Part shown: piece after piece, positions 1 to 7,393 of the stretch | Layout of the letters: the number at the start of each line of letters is the position of its first letter | How positions within the stretch are numbered: position 1 is the first letter of the stretch | Assembly: GCA_015064355.1 (NCBI GenBank) | Contig: SVSJ01000001.1 | Location: forward strand, 1 to 64,000 | DNA length: 64,000 nucleotides | Origin: Oscillospiraceae bacterium | GTDB taxonomy: Bacteria > Bacillota > Clostridia > Oscillospirales > CAG-272 | Direction of reading: 5' to 3' | Program-made: the position numbers and the translations under genes | Notes under the pieces: generated by a model | What the model was told of the DNA's origin: nothing | What the model saw: only the letters and a program-made list of their open reading frames with translations | Databases searched by the model: none

Positions 1-2
1 TT

Positions 3-374
3 AAATACGGAAAACCCTTGACACTCAAAGTTGTCACATTGGTTTTGTCTGCACTAATGATTTTGCCGATTGGTTTCTTCAGTTTTATTGCCTTAATTTT
101 CGGCAACATTGGTCAAAACACAGTTGTGCAAACCGTCGAATCTCCGAGCGGAAAATACTACGCTCAAGTTATTGACAGCGACCAAGGCGCCCTTGGCGGA
201 GATACCCTAGTTGATGTTTATAAGAAAAGCGGAATCAACTTAATTCTTTTCAAAATCGAAAAGAAACCTCAACGAGTTTATTTCGGTGAGTGGGGAGAAT
301 TTGAAAATATGCAGATTCATTGGAAAGACGATAATTGTTTAGTGATTAACTCCGTTGAATATGAAATAAAATGA
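3..374 (+). CDS. Small membrane-anchored protein, possibly 5'-truncated by the window edge
   Basis: The reading frame is open from the left edge, so the true start may lie outside the window; a TTG at 18 is the only start-like codon near the N-terminus and no ribosome binding site precedes it. Read from that TTG, residues 4-30 form one hydrophobic segment, followed by a soluble domain of about 85 residues with an SPSGKYYAQV-type strand and a Trp-rich end. This resembles small DUF5412-like proteins of Firmicutes (recognition from memory, not tested). The family has no established role. It sits upstream of a tRNA fragment and may belong to an integrated element. Confidence 0.6.
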   Translation, partial: KYGKPLTLKVVTLVLSALMILPIGFFSFIALIFGNIGQNTVVQTVESPSGKYYAQVIDSDQGALGGDTLVDVYKKSGINLILFKIEKKPQRVYFGEWGEFENMQIHWKDDNCLVINSVEYEIK

Positions 375-528
375 CACGAGAGAACACCGTAAGTAATTTC
401 GGAGTATTCTGTAGTAATATTACCTTTACCCTAATTCAATCGTCCTTGCTAATTACCTGCTAATCAAGCAAAGCAAAACAGCATAAAATTAGCGGTAACA
501 GCGTAACACAAGATAACACCTTAACCTT

Positions 529-556
529 AAAAATCCCCTGACAGTAGGGGATTTTT
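529..556. terminator. Strong bidirectional intrinsic terminator
   Basis: An 11-bp perfect stem (529-539 with 546-556) encloses a 6-base loop. The stem starts with five A and ends with five T, so it can work as a terminator on either strand. It lies 155 bp after the first gene and just before the tRNA remnant, so it insulates the two. Confidence 0.75.
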
Positions 557-581
557 AGGTATTACGAGGGATGCCGTTATC

Positions 582-637
582 GTTTCCATCGGTATCTCCT
601 AAGCGGTAGGTCGGGTGTTCGAATCACCTTGGGAACG
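582..637 (+). pseudogene. 3' fragment of tRNA-Arg(CCT), probable att site or tRNA pseudogene
   Basis: From about 596 onward the sequence matches the 3' half of a tRNA-Arg: anticodon loop CTCCTAA (596-602, anticodon CCT), 3' anticodon strand GCGGT, T-arm GGGTG-TTCGAAT-CACCT (613-629), acceptor strand TGGGAAC and discriminator G637. No D-arm exists, and the five bases before the anticodon loop do not pair with GCGGT, so it cannot fold as a tRNA. GTTTCCA (582-588) can pair with all 7 acceptor bases, one pair being G-T. This could be a relic of the 5' acceptor strand or chance. Two readings fit: the 3' scar left by an element integrated into tRNA-Arg(CCT), or a gene with an internal deletion. Confidence 0.7.
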
Positions 638-640
638 TAA

Positions 641-672
641 ACGGCGCTTTAGTTTTAGCGTCGTTTTCTTTT
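641..672 (+). terminator. Intrinsic terminator of the tRNA-Arg remnant
   Basis: An 8-bp stem (641-648 with 657-664, one G-T pair) with an 8-base loop is followed by a T-rich run. It begins four bases after the tRNA discriminator base, as expected for the native tRNA terminator, which suggests that sequence right of about 596 is the original chromosome. Confidence 0.7.
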
Positions 673-678
673 ATATAC

Positions 679-707
679 TTGACAAAAAAAACTCTCTGCT
701 TTAAAAT
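679..707 (+). promoter_or_regulatory. Sigma-A-like promoter TTGACA-N17-TAAAAT
   Basis: TTGACA at 679-684 and TAAAAT at 702-707 are separated by 17 bp. The next plus-strand gene is rarA at 1085. Transcription from here would first cross the whole minus-strand gene 720-1049 in antisense. It may therefore be the rarA promoter with a long antisense leader, or the promoter of an unseen RNA. Confidence 0.5.
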
Positions 708-719
708 ATATTCAGCGAC

Positions 720-1049
720 TTATAGTTTCTTAAGAATTATTCCGTGTTTCCAACGGTGAGTGATCACTTGAGTCATACTACGAGACCCGTCAGATTTAGT
801 TGTAATTTCAAGTTTAACTTCAATAATAGATTCATCTGATTCCACGAAGTATTTGCATTTAAAGCTTGCGCGCCGCTCTGCTGAGCTAACATAGTATTCC
901 GCAAACAAATACAACTCACCCATAACTGATTCGTAAAATCTATTCATTAATTTAGCCTCAGCAAAATCGTCATCCCCCATAAAGCAGGGAAGGGTAATCG
1001 TATACCCGCGACTTCCGTCTTTTGTTAAGCTGTAATCGGAATAAGTCAT
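720..1049 (-). CDS. Unknown protein of 109 residues
   Basis: I do not recognise this protein. The frame opens at a GTG at 1055, but the ATG at 1049 has GAGG five bases upstream and is the better start. It has no signal peptide or membrane segment. It is rich in aromatic and charged residues with alternating beta-like strands (YTITLP, FKCKYFVES, IIEVKLEITT) and ends with a basic, hydrophobic tail; the layout recalls DUF3298-like C-terminal domains, a weak impression only. It is divergent from rarA, 35 bp apart, and its 3' end abuts a promoter that points into it. Confidence 0.6.
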   Translation of the reverse strand: MTYSDYSLTKDGSRGYTITLPCFMGDDDFAEAKLMNRFYESVMGELYLFAEYYVSSAERRASFKCKYFVESDESIIEVKLEITTKSDGSRSMTQVITHRWKHGIILKKL

Positions 1050-1084
1050 AAACACCTCACCACTAATAATAGAAAGGGAAAATT

Positions 1085-2329
1085 ATGTCACGTTTGTCTC
1101 CTCTGGCCGACCGAGTTCGTCCCACTAATTTTGATGAAATAGCTGGGCAGTCTCATTTGTTCGGCGAAAAAGGTGTATTACGTCGTATGGTGACTCGCGG
1201 CGTGATTCCCTCAATGATATTCTTCGGCCCTCCAGGATGCGGAAAGACCACAGCTGCATCAATTATTGCAAACCAGTGCGGTAAAACCCTGCACAAACTC
1301 AACGCAACAACCGCATCTTTACAGGATATTCGTGACGTTGCAAAAGACACTGAATCTATGTTCAGTACTGACGGTGTTGTTTTGTACCTTGATGAGATCC
1401 AATATTTCAACAAGAAACAGCAACAATCTATTCTCGAATATCTTGAGGACGGTAGGATCACCTTAATTGCATCAACTACTGAAAATCCCTATTATTATAT
1501 ATATGACGCACTTCTCTCAAGATGCTCTGTATTTGAATTCAAGCATGTAGAACCGGAAGCAATAGAAAAACGGATCATGCAGGTCACGTCAAAGGAATTC
1601 CCCGAGGTTGTACTTACACAAGATGCTGTAACCAAAATCGCAAACGCATCTGCAGGAGATGTAAGACGAGCATTAACTATGCTTGAGGTTGCTATAAGCT
1701 CTGCAGATCCTGGTGAATCAAGCAAGGTTTTAATTGATGGTGAGCAGGTCGGAGGCCTTATCCCCTCTATTTCACAAAGTAATTTCGATAGAGACGGTGA
1801 CGTGCACTATGATCTTCTCTCAGGCCTCCAGAAGTCCATCAGAGGCTCGGATCCTAATGCTGCGGTATTTTATCTGGCAAGACTCCTTGAGGGCGGAGAC
1901 CTTATCTCACCGTGCCGTAGACTTATGGTAATTGCAAGCGAAGATGTTGGCGCTGCCTACCCAATGGCACCTGTTATTGTTAAGGCTTGCATTGATTCCG
2001 CTCGTGAGCTTGGATTGCCCGAGGCAAGAATCCCTCTCGGAAACGCCGCGGTAATTCTTGCAACTGCCCCAAAGTCCAACACAACCCATCTCGCATACGA
2101 TGCGGCCGCCGCTGATATTCGCTCAGGTCGGGGAAGTGAATTGCCCGTTAATCTTCGTAGCCCCTTGTTCAAGGGTTACAAATATCCTCACGATTATCCC
2201 AACCGTTGGGTGGACCAGCAATATTTGCCGGATGATCTGAAAGATCGCAAATACTATGAATTCGGTGACAACAAAACCGAGCAAGCAGCAAAAATTTATT
2301 GGGAAAATATCAAAGGGAAAGAACTATAA
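1085..2329 (+). CDS. rarA: RarA/MgsA family replication-associated recombination ATPase
   Basis: RarA is a homotetrameric AAA+ ATPase related to clamp loader subunits; it acts in the cytoplasm at stalled replication forks. The 414 residues match the family length. Walker A GPPGCGKTT is at residues 48-56 and Walker B YLDEI at 101-105. The N-terminal LADRVRPTNFDEIAGQ segment is typical, as is the C-terminal MgsA domain with the PEARIPLG and DYPNRWVDQQYLPD motifs. An AAGGG box seven bases before the ATG supports the start. Its own promoter is unclear; the promoter at 679-707 is a candidate. Confidence 0.93.
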   Translation: MSRLSPLADRVRPTNFDEIAGQSHLFGEKGVLRRMVTRGVIPSMIFFGPPGCGKTTAASIIANQCGKTLHKLNATTASLQDIRDVAKDTESMFSTDGVVLYLDEIQYFNKKQQQSILEYLEDGRITLIASTTENPYYYIYDALLSRCSVFEFKHVEPEAIEKRIMQVTSKEFPEVVLTQDAVTKIANASAGDVRRALTMLEVAISSADPGESSKVLIDGEQVGGLIPSISQSNFDRDGDVHYDLLSGLQKSIRGSDPNAAVFYLARLLEGGDLISPCRRLMVIASEDVGAAYPMAPVIVKACIDSARELGLPEARIPLGNAAVILATAPKSNTTHLAYDAAAADIRSGRGSELPVNLRSPLFKGYKYPHDYPNRWVDQQYLPDDLKDRKYYEFGDNKTEQAAKIYWENIKGKEL

Positions 2330-2357
2330 TTTTTCTGGATTTTTTTCAAAAAACCTA

Positions 2358-2386
2358 TTGACAAACAAAATCACACATGATATAAT
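2358..2386 (+). promoter_or_regulatory. Consensus sigma-A promoter of the rplJ-rplL unit
   Basis: TTGACA (2358-2363) and TATAAT (2381-2386) have exactly 17 bp between them, with an extended -10 TG one base upstream. Both hexamers are perfect, as expected for a ribosomal protein operon. Transcription should begin near 2393. Confidence 0.9.
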
Positions 2387-2392
2387 ACTCGT

Positions 2393-2510
2393 GTTGTTGA
2401 ACCAAAGACAGCAGGTTACAGTAAAAGCATTCGCTTTCCTGCCGAGGAGAGACCTTACAAGTGATATTTATGTAAGTCTTTTTTCGTGCAAGCGGAGAAA
2501 GACTTTTTTG
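2393..2510 (+). promoter_or_regulatory. Ribosomal protein L10 leader with attenuator terminator
   Basis: This leader matches the Firmicutes L10 leader family: GCAGG (2411-2415) pairs with CCTGC (2438-2442) around an AAAGC/GCTTT hairpin, followed by GAGGAGAGACC. A helix CTTAC (2454-2458) with GTAAG (2472-2476) overlaps the left arm of a terminator (2474-2481 with 2498-2505, then a T run), so the two helices exclude one another. In known cases the L10-L12 complex binds the leader and represses the operon. Here binding would be expected to shift the balance toward the terminator; that direction is inference. Confidence 0.85.
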
Positions 2511-2542
2511 TATCTGCTACAGCTTATAAGGAGGAATTGAAA

Positions 2543-3118
2543 ATGCCCAGCGAGAAAATATTAGAGCAGAAGAAAGCCCTTGTTGAAGCTCTTGCTGATA
2601 AGATGGGCCGCGCAGTTTCTGGCGTACTCGTAAAGTACGAAGGTATCAAGGTTGACGAAGATACCAAGATGCGTGCAGCTCTTCGTGCAGCAGGTGTTGA
2701 GTATACAGTTATCAAGAATACTCTCATCGGTAAAGCTTGTGACCAGGCTGGATTCGAAGGCCTCAAGTCTGAACTTGATGGCATGAACGCAATCGCTCTC
2801 AGCTATGACGACGCGATCGCTCCTGCAAAGATTCTTAAGGAATATGCAGATAAGATTGAAACTTTCCAGATTCGTGGTGGTATTCTTGAAGGTAAGGTTG
2901 TTGACGCAGCTACAGTAAATGAGCTTGCTGATATCCCGCCGAAGGAAGTACTCATCGCAAAGCTTCTCGGAAGCATCCAGAGCCCGCTCTACAAGTTCGC
3001 ATACGTTCTTCAGGCTATTATCGACAAGGACGGCGAAGCTACAGAAGAAGCGCCTGCTGAGGAAGCAGCACCCGCAGAAGAAGCTGCAGAAGCTCCTGCA
3101 GAAACACCCGCTGAATAA
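2543..3118 (+). CDS. rplJ: 50S ribosomal protein L10
   Basis: L10 anchors the L7/L12 stalk dimers to the large ribosomal subunit. The protein has 191 residues from the ATG at 2543, which has AAGGAGG eight bases upstream; the longer frame upstream is only leader RNA. Residues 1-130 carry the typical L10 fold (EKKALVEAL-like start, VIKNTL, KILKEYAD, GGILEGK), and IPPKEVLIAKLLGSIQSP leads into the C-terminal helix that binds L7/L12. An Ala/Glu/Pro-rich acidic tail of about 35 residues, longer than in many bacteria, ends the protein. It is the first gene after the L10 leader. Confidence 0.97.
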   Translation: MPSEKILEQKKALVEALADKMGRAVSGVLVKYEGIKVDEDTKMRAALRAAGVEYTVIKNTLIGKACDQAGFEGLKSELDGMNAIALSYDDAIAPAKILKEYADKIETFQIRGGILEGKVVDAATVNELADIPPKEVLIAKLLGSIQSPLYKFAYVLQAIIDKDGEATEEAPAEEAAPAEEAAEAPAETPAE

Positions 3119-3175
3119 TCGGGTAAGTATTTAACTGAGAAAATTAACTAACATATTTAACGGAGGAAAATTAAA

Positions 3176-3553
3176 ATGGCAACAGAAAAGTCTCTTCAGA
3201 TTCTTGAAACTATCAAATCCCTTACAATCCTTGAACTCGCTGACCTCGTAAAGGCAGTTGAAGAAGAATTCGGCGTATCCGCAGCTGCTCCCGTAGCAGT
3301 AGCAGGTGCAGCAGGCGCAGCAGCTCCCGCAGCAGAAGAAAAGACAGAATTCGACGTAGTTCTCACAAACTTCGGTGCTAAGAAGCTCGACGTTATTAAG
3401 GTTGTTCGTGAAATCACAGGTCTCGGCCTTAAGGAAGCTAAGGAACTCGTAGAAGGCGCTCCCAAGACCATCAAGGAAGGTCTCTCCAAGGAAGACGCAG
3501 AAGCTATGAAGGCAAAGATCACTGCTACAGGCGCAGAAGTAGAAATCAAGTAA
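3176..3553 (+). CDS. rplL: 50S ribosomal protein L7/L12
   Basis: This is the flexible stalk protein that recruits translation GTPases. It has 125 residues: an N-terminal dimerisation region, an Ala-rich hinge near residues 38-57, and a C-terminal domain with [28 protein letters not shown] and [16 protein letters not shown] segments typical of the family. GGAGG lies before the ATG. It follows rplJ by 57 bp in the same transcript and ends in a strong terminator. Confidence 0.98.
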   Translation: MATEKSLQILETIKSLTILELADLVKAVEEEFGVSAAAPVAVAGAAGAAAPAAEEKTEFDVVLTNFGAKKLDVIKVVREITGLGLKEAKELVEGAPKTIKEGLSKEDAEAMKAKITATGAEVEIK

Positions 3554-3604
3554 TTTCACTTTCGATCTATACATTTCGTAGTTTGACAAGTTCAATAACC
3601 ATCA

Positions 3605-3637
3605 GACAGGCACCGCAAATACGGTGTCTGTTTTTTG
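3605..3637 (+). terminator. Intrinsic terminator after rplL
   Basis: A 10-bp stem ACAGGCACCG/CGGTGTCTGT with one G-T pair and a 6-base loop is followed by six T. It closes the rplJ-rplL transcript. Confidence 0.9.
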
Positions 3638-3692
3638 TTATAATTACCATTGAAATTACCGATAAATACTCATATATTGTTAAAATTTATTC

Positions 3693-3721
3693 TTGAATCA
3701 ACAGGGAATATCCATTATAAT
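3693..3721 (+). promoter_or_regulatory. Promoter of the pyridoxamine kinase gene
   Basis: TTGAAT (3693-3698), a 17-bp spacer and TATAAT (3716-3721) precede the start codon at 3761 by about 40 bp. Confidence 0.75.
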
Positions 3722-3760
3722 TTATACAAACTTGAAAAATTATACTACGGAGGCTCAAAT

Positions 3761-4588
3761 ATGAAAAGAGTGGTAACGATTCAGGATATTTCGTGCTTTG
3801 GCAAGTGTTCGATAACAGTAGCACTTCCCATCATTTCTGCTATGGGTGTAGAGTGCGCGATCATTCCCACTGCAGTATTATCCACACACACAGCCGGTTT
3901 TAAGGGCTATACTTTCAGAGATCTCAGTGAAGATATCGACAGCATTGCAAACCACTGGAAGGACGAGAGCTTGAAATTTAACGGCGTATACACAGGCTAC
4001 CTTGCGTCACCCACTCAAGCTAAGCAGATCGAAGAGTTCACAGAAAGCTTCAAGCCTGATATGCTTTTTGTCGACCCTGTTATGGCTGACAACGGGAAGT
4101 TATATCCCGGATTCACAGAAGAAATCGTTGATGCTATGAGAAATCTCTGCAAGAAAGCCAACGTAATCGTTCCTAACATCACAGAAGCCTGCTTTATTCT
4201 CGGTGAGGAATACAAAACTGCCGGCGAATATGACAAAACTTATGTTGAATCCATTTTAAAGCGTCTTTCCGCGCTTGGTCCCGAGACTGTTATTTTGACG
4301 GGTGTAATGTATGACGGTGCTAATATGGGTGCGGTTGCATACAACAAAACAACCGGTGAATTCACCGAGTACTATTCCGAATATTTACCCATGCAGTGCC
4401 ACGGAACGGGAGATATCTTCTCTTCATCCTTGTTTGGCGCAATAACGCTGGGCAAAACCATGTATGACTCTCTAAAAATAGCCGTAGACTATACCGTGGA
4501 ATGCATGAAGCGCACAATTGGCGACAAAGATCACTGGTATGGCGTTAAATTCGAGGAATGCATCCCTAATCTTGTGAAAATGCTTTAA
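3761..4588 (+). CDS. pdxY: Pyridoxamine kinase (PdxK/PdxY-like, ribokinase fold)
   Basis: The enzyme phosphorylates vitamin B6 vitamers to feed pyridoxal phosphate formation in the cytoplasm. The 275-residue protein starts at the ATG at 3761, preceded by ACGGAGG; the upstream extension includes promoter sequence and is not coding. The N-terminal VTIQDISCFGKCS and AVLSTHTAGF segments are characteristic of clostridial pyridoxamine kinases; the DPVMAD, VVPNITEA and CHGTGDIFSS motifs mark the ribokinase-type active site, with the GTGD aspartate as likely base. It is monocistronic between its own promoter and terminator. ThiD-like hydroxymethylpyrimidine kinase is the nearest alternative but fits less well. 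Confidence 0.88.
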   Translation: MKRVVTIQDISCFGKCSITVALPIISAMGVECAIIPTAVLSTHTAGFKGYTFRDLSEDIDSIANHWKDESLKFNGVYTGYLASPTQAKQIEEFTESFKPDMLFVDPVMADNGKLYPGFTEEIVDAMRNLCKKANVIVPNITEACFILGEEYKTAGEYDKTYVESILKRLSALGPETVILTGVMYDGANMGAVAYNKTTGEFTEYYSEYLPMQCHGTGDIFSSSLFGAITLGKTMYDSLKIAVDYTVECMKRTIGDKDHWYGVKFEECIPNLVKML

Positions 4589-4595
4589 ATAAAAT

Positions 4596-4641
4596 AATAA
4601 CGTGTATCTTTCTTATTGAAAAATGCACGTTATTTCGTTTT
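4596..4641 (+). terminator. Terminator after the pyridoxamine kinase gene
   Basis: A 12-bp stem (4596-4607 with 4623-4634, one T-G pair) is followed by a T-rich run. Confidence 0.8.
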
Positions 4642-4686
4642 TATTTTCGAAATGATCTTACAAAAGTAAAAATTCATAATTTACAG

Positions 4687-4715
4687 TTGAAATATTGGCG
4701 GATAATAGTTATAAT
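4687..4715 (+). promoter_or_regulatory. Promoter of the nitroreductase operon
   Basis: TTGAAA (4687-4692), 17 bp, TATAAT (4710-4715), about 25 bp before the first possible transcribed bases of the 4748 gene leader. Confidence 0.75.
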
Positions 4716-4747
4716 TATAGAGTTAATAAATACGTGAGGTATTCTTT

Positions 4748-5326
4748 ATGATAGAGAAGATTGTAGCGAGATCCAGAAGCTACAGGGCCTTTTACGAAAG
4801 CAGAACTGTTACACAGGCAGAGCTTGTTGATCTTATAAGCGTCGCGCGTCTTTGTCCAAGTGCTATGAACAGACAGCCGCTTAAATACAGGCTTGTATAT
4901 GAAAGGGAAGAGGTAGAAACTCTGCTCTCTATAACAAAGTGGGGCGGAATGCTTCCCGACCTTGTTTTGCCACCGGACGGCAAACATCCGACAGCCTTTA
5001 TTGTAGTGTGCTGCGACACCGAATTGTGTAACAGTATTGATTCTGCAAGGTTTGATGCTGGTGTTGTGTCTCAGACTATTATGCTTGCAGCAGCAGAACG
5101 TGGCCTTGGCGGCTGCATTCTCGGTGCCTTCGATAAATCCCGTGCTACGGAAATTCTGTCGATTAACGAAAAGAATGTGCCTATCGTGATTCTGGCACTT
5201 GGAAAACCTGACGAAAATGTTGTTCTGTGCGACACAGACGATAGCGGTAGCATTGCGTATTATCGAGATGAAGCCGGCACCCATTTTGTACCCAAACGTT
5301 CACTTGAGGAATTGATAATAAAATGA
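4748..5326 (+). CDS. Nitroreductase family flavoprotein
   Basis: Nitroreductase-fold enzymes bind FMN and transfer electrons from NAD(P)H to varied acceptors; the substrate here is unknown. The 192-residue protein shows the SRSYRAF N-terminal FMN-phosphate segment, the RLCPSAMNRQP motif near residues 35-45, the DAGVVSQTIMLAAAERGLGGCILG helix and the ILALGKP strand, all typical. The ATG has TGAGG upstream. It opens a three-gene set whose members overlap (ATGA with the next gene), so the flavoprotein may act with the membrane proteins encoded downstream. Confidence 0.88.
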   Translation: MIEKIVARSRSYRAFYESRTVTQAELVDLISVARLCPSAMNRQPLKYRLVYEREEVETLLSITKWGGMLPDLVLPPDGKHPTAFIVVCCDTELCNSIDSARFDAGVVSQTIMLAAAERGLGGCILGAFDKSRATEILSINEKNVPIVILALGKPDENVVLCDTDDSGSIAYYRDEAGTHFVPKRSLEELIIK

Positions 5327-5871
5327 TATATACATTAGTTGTAGTGTTTGTTGCTGTATTACTGCTTGCTCTGACTATATTACAAGGCAAATATAAGAAT
5401 CAGCCAAAAGTGTTCTTATATATTAACTTGTCTCTGTTTATCATCGGAGTTGCTTTGATGGCAGTATCTTATATAATTGGCATTGATGGCATCAACTCTA
5501 TAGATAACGAACCAGACCTTCACAGCTGGGCAAAGGATTTTCTTGACTTGTATTACGATATATCATTTGTTCCATTTGCCTTGCTTCTCATCATAAATCT
5601 GATAGCATCAATATTAGGTATTTACGTTACTAAATATCAAACGCCAATTTCAAAGATCTTGCGTTACACAGTATCAATTTTTTCATCAATACTGCTATTG
5701 CTCATACCTTTTTACGGTTATTTTACGTTAAACGATTCAATACCCCTTCTTCTGTATATGGCCCTCTCCGGTATTGGTCAAGCATTGACAATGAGAATTG
5801 CAAACGTTGTTGAATTAACTAATCAAATTCGCAGAAATCGAGGAAAGAACAATGATCGATCGCGCAAATAA
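5323..5871 (+). CDS. Unknown five-helix membrane protein
   Basis: I do not recognise this 182-residue protein. It has five clear hydrophobic segments, near residues 2-21, 29-51, 84-107, 115-137 and 141-160, and a basic C-terminal tail RRNRGKNNDRSRK, which would lie inside by the positive-inside rule. Its start overlaps the nitroreductase stop by 4 bases (ATGA) and its end overlaps the next gene by 20 bases, so the three are probably translationally coupled. Confidence 0.7.
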   Translation: MIYTLVVVFVAVLLLALTILQGKYKNQPKVFLYINLSLFIIGVALMAVSYIIGIDGINSIDNEPDLHSWAKDFLDLYYDISFVPFALLLIINLIASILGIYVTKYQTPISKILRYTVSIFSSILLLLIPFYGYFTLNDSIPLLLYMALSGIGQALTMRIANVVELTNQIRRNRGKNNDRSRK

Positions 5872-6775
5872 ACTTTTGACGATTATTATAACGTTGCTTG
5901 CAGTATGTACTGTACTTTCGGTTTTGACAATTGGCTCTTTTGTCCAGGCTGATGCGACAATCACCGAAACGCTTAATATTGCAGAAGCAAGAAAGAACAT
6001 GGAAGGTCCCGGCTACCGTTGGGCAAACCGCGACAGCGTGCTTACCCTGAACGGAGTGAAAATTGACACTGCTAATGCGTACGGTCTGAGACTCCCCAAG
6101 GACTGTACAGTTATTTTAAACGGTAAAAACTACATCAAGGCAGATAAATACGGACTTTCTTGTTCAGGTACAGTTGCATTCAAGGGCAACGGCACATTGA
6201 TTATTGACGCCGGGGAAGCGGGTATTTATCTTATTTCCCAGAACAACACCCACAAGATCCGACTCCTCGAAGGCAATTACGAGATCAATGCCGGCAAATA
6301 CGGCGTCCTCAGTGAGTACGCCGATTTCTCATTCGTTGGATCATCTATGAAGATCAACGTTGGTGATGAAAACGGACTGGCAATAAGCGGCAGATGTGTC
6401 AACCTTCTTGGAGGCAGCTTCATCTCAAACGCCCCCGTTAATACATCACACGAGCTTGTTGTAGACGGGCTTAATATTAACATCACCGCAACAGAATCAG
6501 CACTTACTTCCCCCTCTCTGCGTGTTGACAATATCAAGTTCAAAAATATCGAATCGTATAACGGTGAATCAACCATTTCCGGAACTGCGCTTAAACGCTT
6601 CCATTCCAAGAGTATCATATTCGGAGACGACGTTGCTGGATTTGTGGACTATATACTTCTTGCAGCATTCGCGATTCTCGTCGCGGCTCTAATAATAGTT
6701 CCCACACTCATGAAAAAGCGCAAAGCCAAACTTGTCGTTGAGCAGCTTAAATCTCAGGGTTATATTTCCGAATAA
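5852..6775 (+). CDS. Membrane-anchored beta-helix-like surface protein (Cthe_2159-type domain suspected)
   Basis: The 307-residue protein starts at ATG 5852 behind GAGGAAAG. Residues 8-32 form a signal-anchor or cleavable signal. Residues 40-255 consist of repeated short strands such as TVILNGKNYIKADKYGLSC, GTVAFKGNGTLIIDAG and INAGKYGVLS, a spacing typical of right-handed beta-helix polysaccharide-binding domains like Cthe_2159 (PF14262); this is recognition by pattern. A second hydrophobic segment near 265-285 and a basic tail place the repeats outside the cell. No catalytic residues are evident. It is the last gene of the nitroreductase operon and is followed by a terminator shared with the convergent gene. 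Confidence 0.7.
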   Translation: MIDRANKLLTIIITLLAVCTVLSVLTIGSFVQADATITETLNIAEARKNMEGPGYRWANRDSVLTLNGVKIDTANAYGLRLPKDCTVILNGKNYIKADKYGLSCSGTVAFKGNGTLIIDAGEAGIYLISQNNTHKIRLLEGNYEINAGKYGVLSEYADFSFVGSSMKINVGDENGLAISGRCVNLLGGSFISNAPVNTSHELVVDGLNINITATESALTSPSLRVDNIKFKNIESYNGESTISGTALKRFHSKSIIFGDDVAGFVDYILLAAFAILVAALIIVPTLMKKRKAKLVVEQLKSQGYISE

Positions 6776-6781
6776 ATAATT

Positions 6782-6818
6782 AAGCCTTATATCGTCGTGA
6801 TATAAGGCTTTGATTTTA
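6782..6818. terminator. Bidirectional terminator between convergent genes
   Basis: A perfect 12-bp stem (6782-6793 with 6799-6810) with a 5-base loop and T-rich flanks separates the plus-strand operon from the minus-strand gene at 6816. Confidence 0.85.
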
Positions 6819-7361
6819 TTTCTTTTTAATAAGTCCAAACAGTCTTCTGTTTGAGAATCCGATATAGTAAGCAAAAGCGCTTACAGCAAGGGCGGGGAAG
6901 ACCATCAGAAGATATATGAGGGGATTGTGAGGAGCAAATGTCTTAACAATGCCCATATACATTCCTTCCCACAAAAGGGCAACAGCACGGCCTACGGTAT
7001 TAACAACACCGGCAAAGCTGTCTGCTGATTTAATGAGAGGTTCAGAAATTAGAACTGCTGCCGCAAGAATAAGATTGGGAATATTAGCTATCAATGAAAT
7101 CAACAGACCGGTTGTGAGTTTCTTGGGACCTCTGCCACCATCAAATTTTATCCTTGCTTGTCCACCATATTCCCACATTATCATATATATGAGATAGAGG
7201 TAAAATGCAATTGCCATAAGGCTGGCAAGAAGGGGAAGCCATACAATGTGTTTAAGGGAATACGCCGCAAAAAACAACATAATTCCAAAGAACGCAGCGC
7301 CAAACTGATTCAAAATAGTTTTACCAATAATTTTTGAGTGTTCACTCCAAAAATCTTTCAT
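6816..7361 (-). CDS. Unknown four-helix membrane protein
   Basis: I do not recognise this 181-residue protein. Hydrophobic segments lie near residues 18-36, 41-63, 84-105 and 146-168, and the end is basic (LIKKK). A conserved-looking loop between helices 2 and 3 has WEYGGQARIKFDGGRGPKKL. GGAG lies six bases before the ATG. It is a single-gene transcript from the promoter at 7406-7434, which carries an inverted repeat around its -10 box. Confidence 0.7.
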   Translation of the reverse strand: MKDFWSEHSKIIGKTILNQFGAAFFGIMLFFAAYSLKHIVWLPLLASLMAIAFYLYLIYMIMWEYGGQARIKFDGGRGPKKLTTGLLISLIANIPNLILAAAVLISEPLIKSADSFAGVVNTVGRAVALLWEGMYMGIVKTFAPHNPLIYLLMVFPALAVSAFAYYIGFSNRRLFGLIKKK

Positions 7362-7393
7362 AGTATCTCCGTGTTCGAAAATGCTTTAATTAA

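Larger units (their letters stand above)
375..719. other. Gene-free stretch holding a terminator, a tRNA remnant and a promoter
   Basis: No credible coding region is visible here. From left to right it holds a weak imperfect hairpin near 378-410, AT-rich sequence, a strong symmetrical terminator hairpin (529-556), the tRNA-Arg(CCT) remnant (582-637), a second terminator (641-672) and a consensus-like plus-strand promoter (679-707). Each of these is listed separately. Confidence 0.6.

Noticed and set aside
582..637. A functional D-armless tRNA
   Set aside because: The anticodon stem does not pair (GGTAT against GCGGT), so a working tRNA fold is not available even though the acceptor bases can pair.
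3131..3595. Antisense frame over rplL
   Set aside because: It is a reflection of the Ala- and Glu-rich rplL codons and covers its ribosome site and terminator region.
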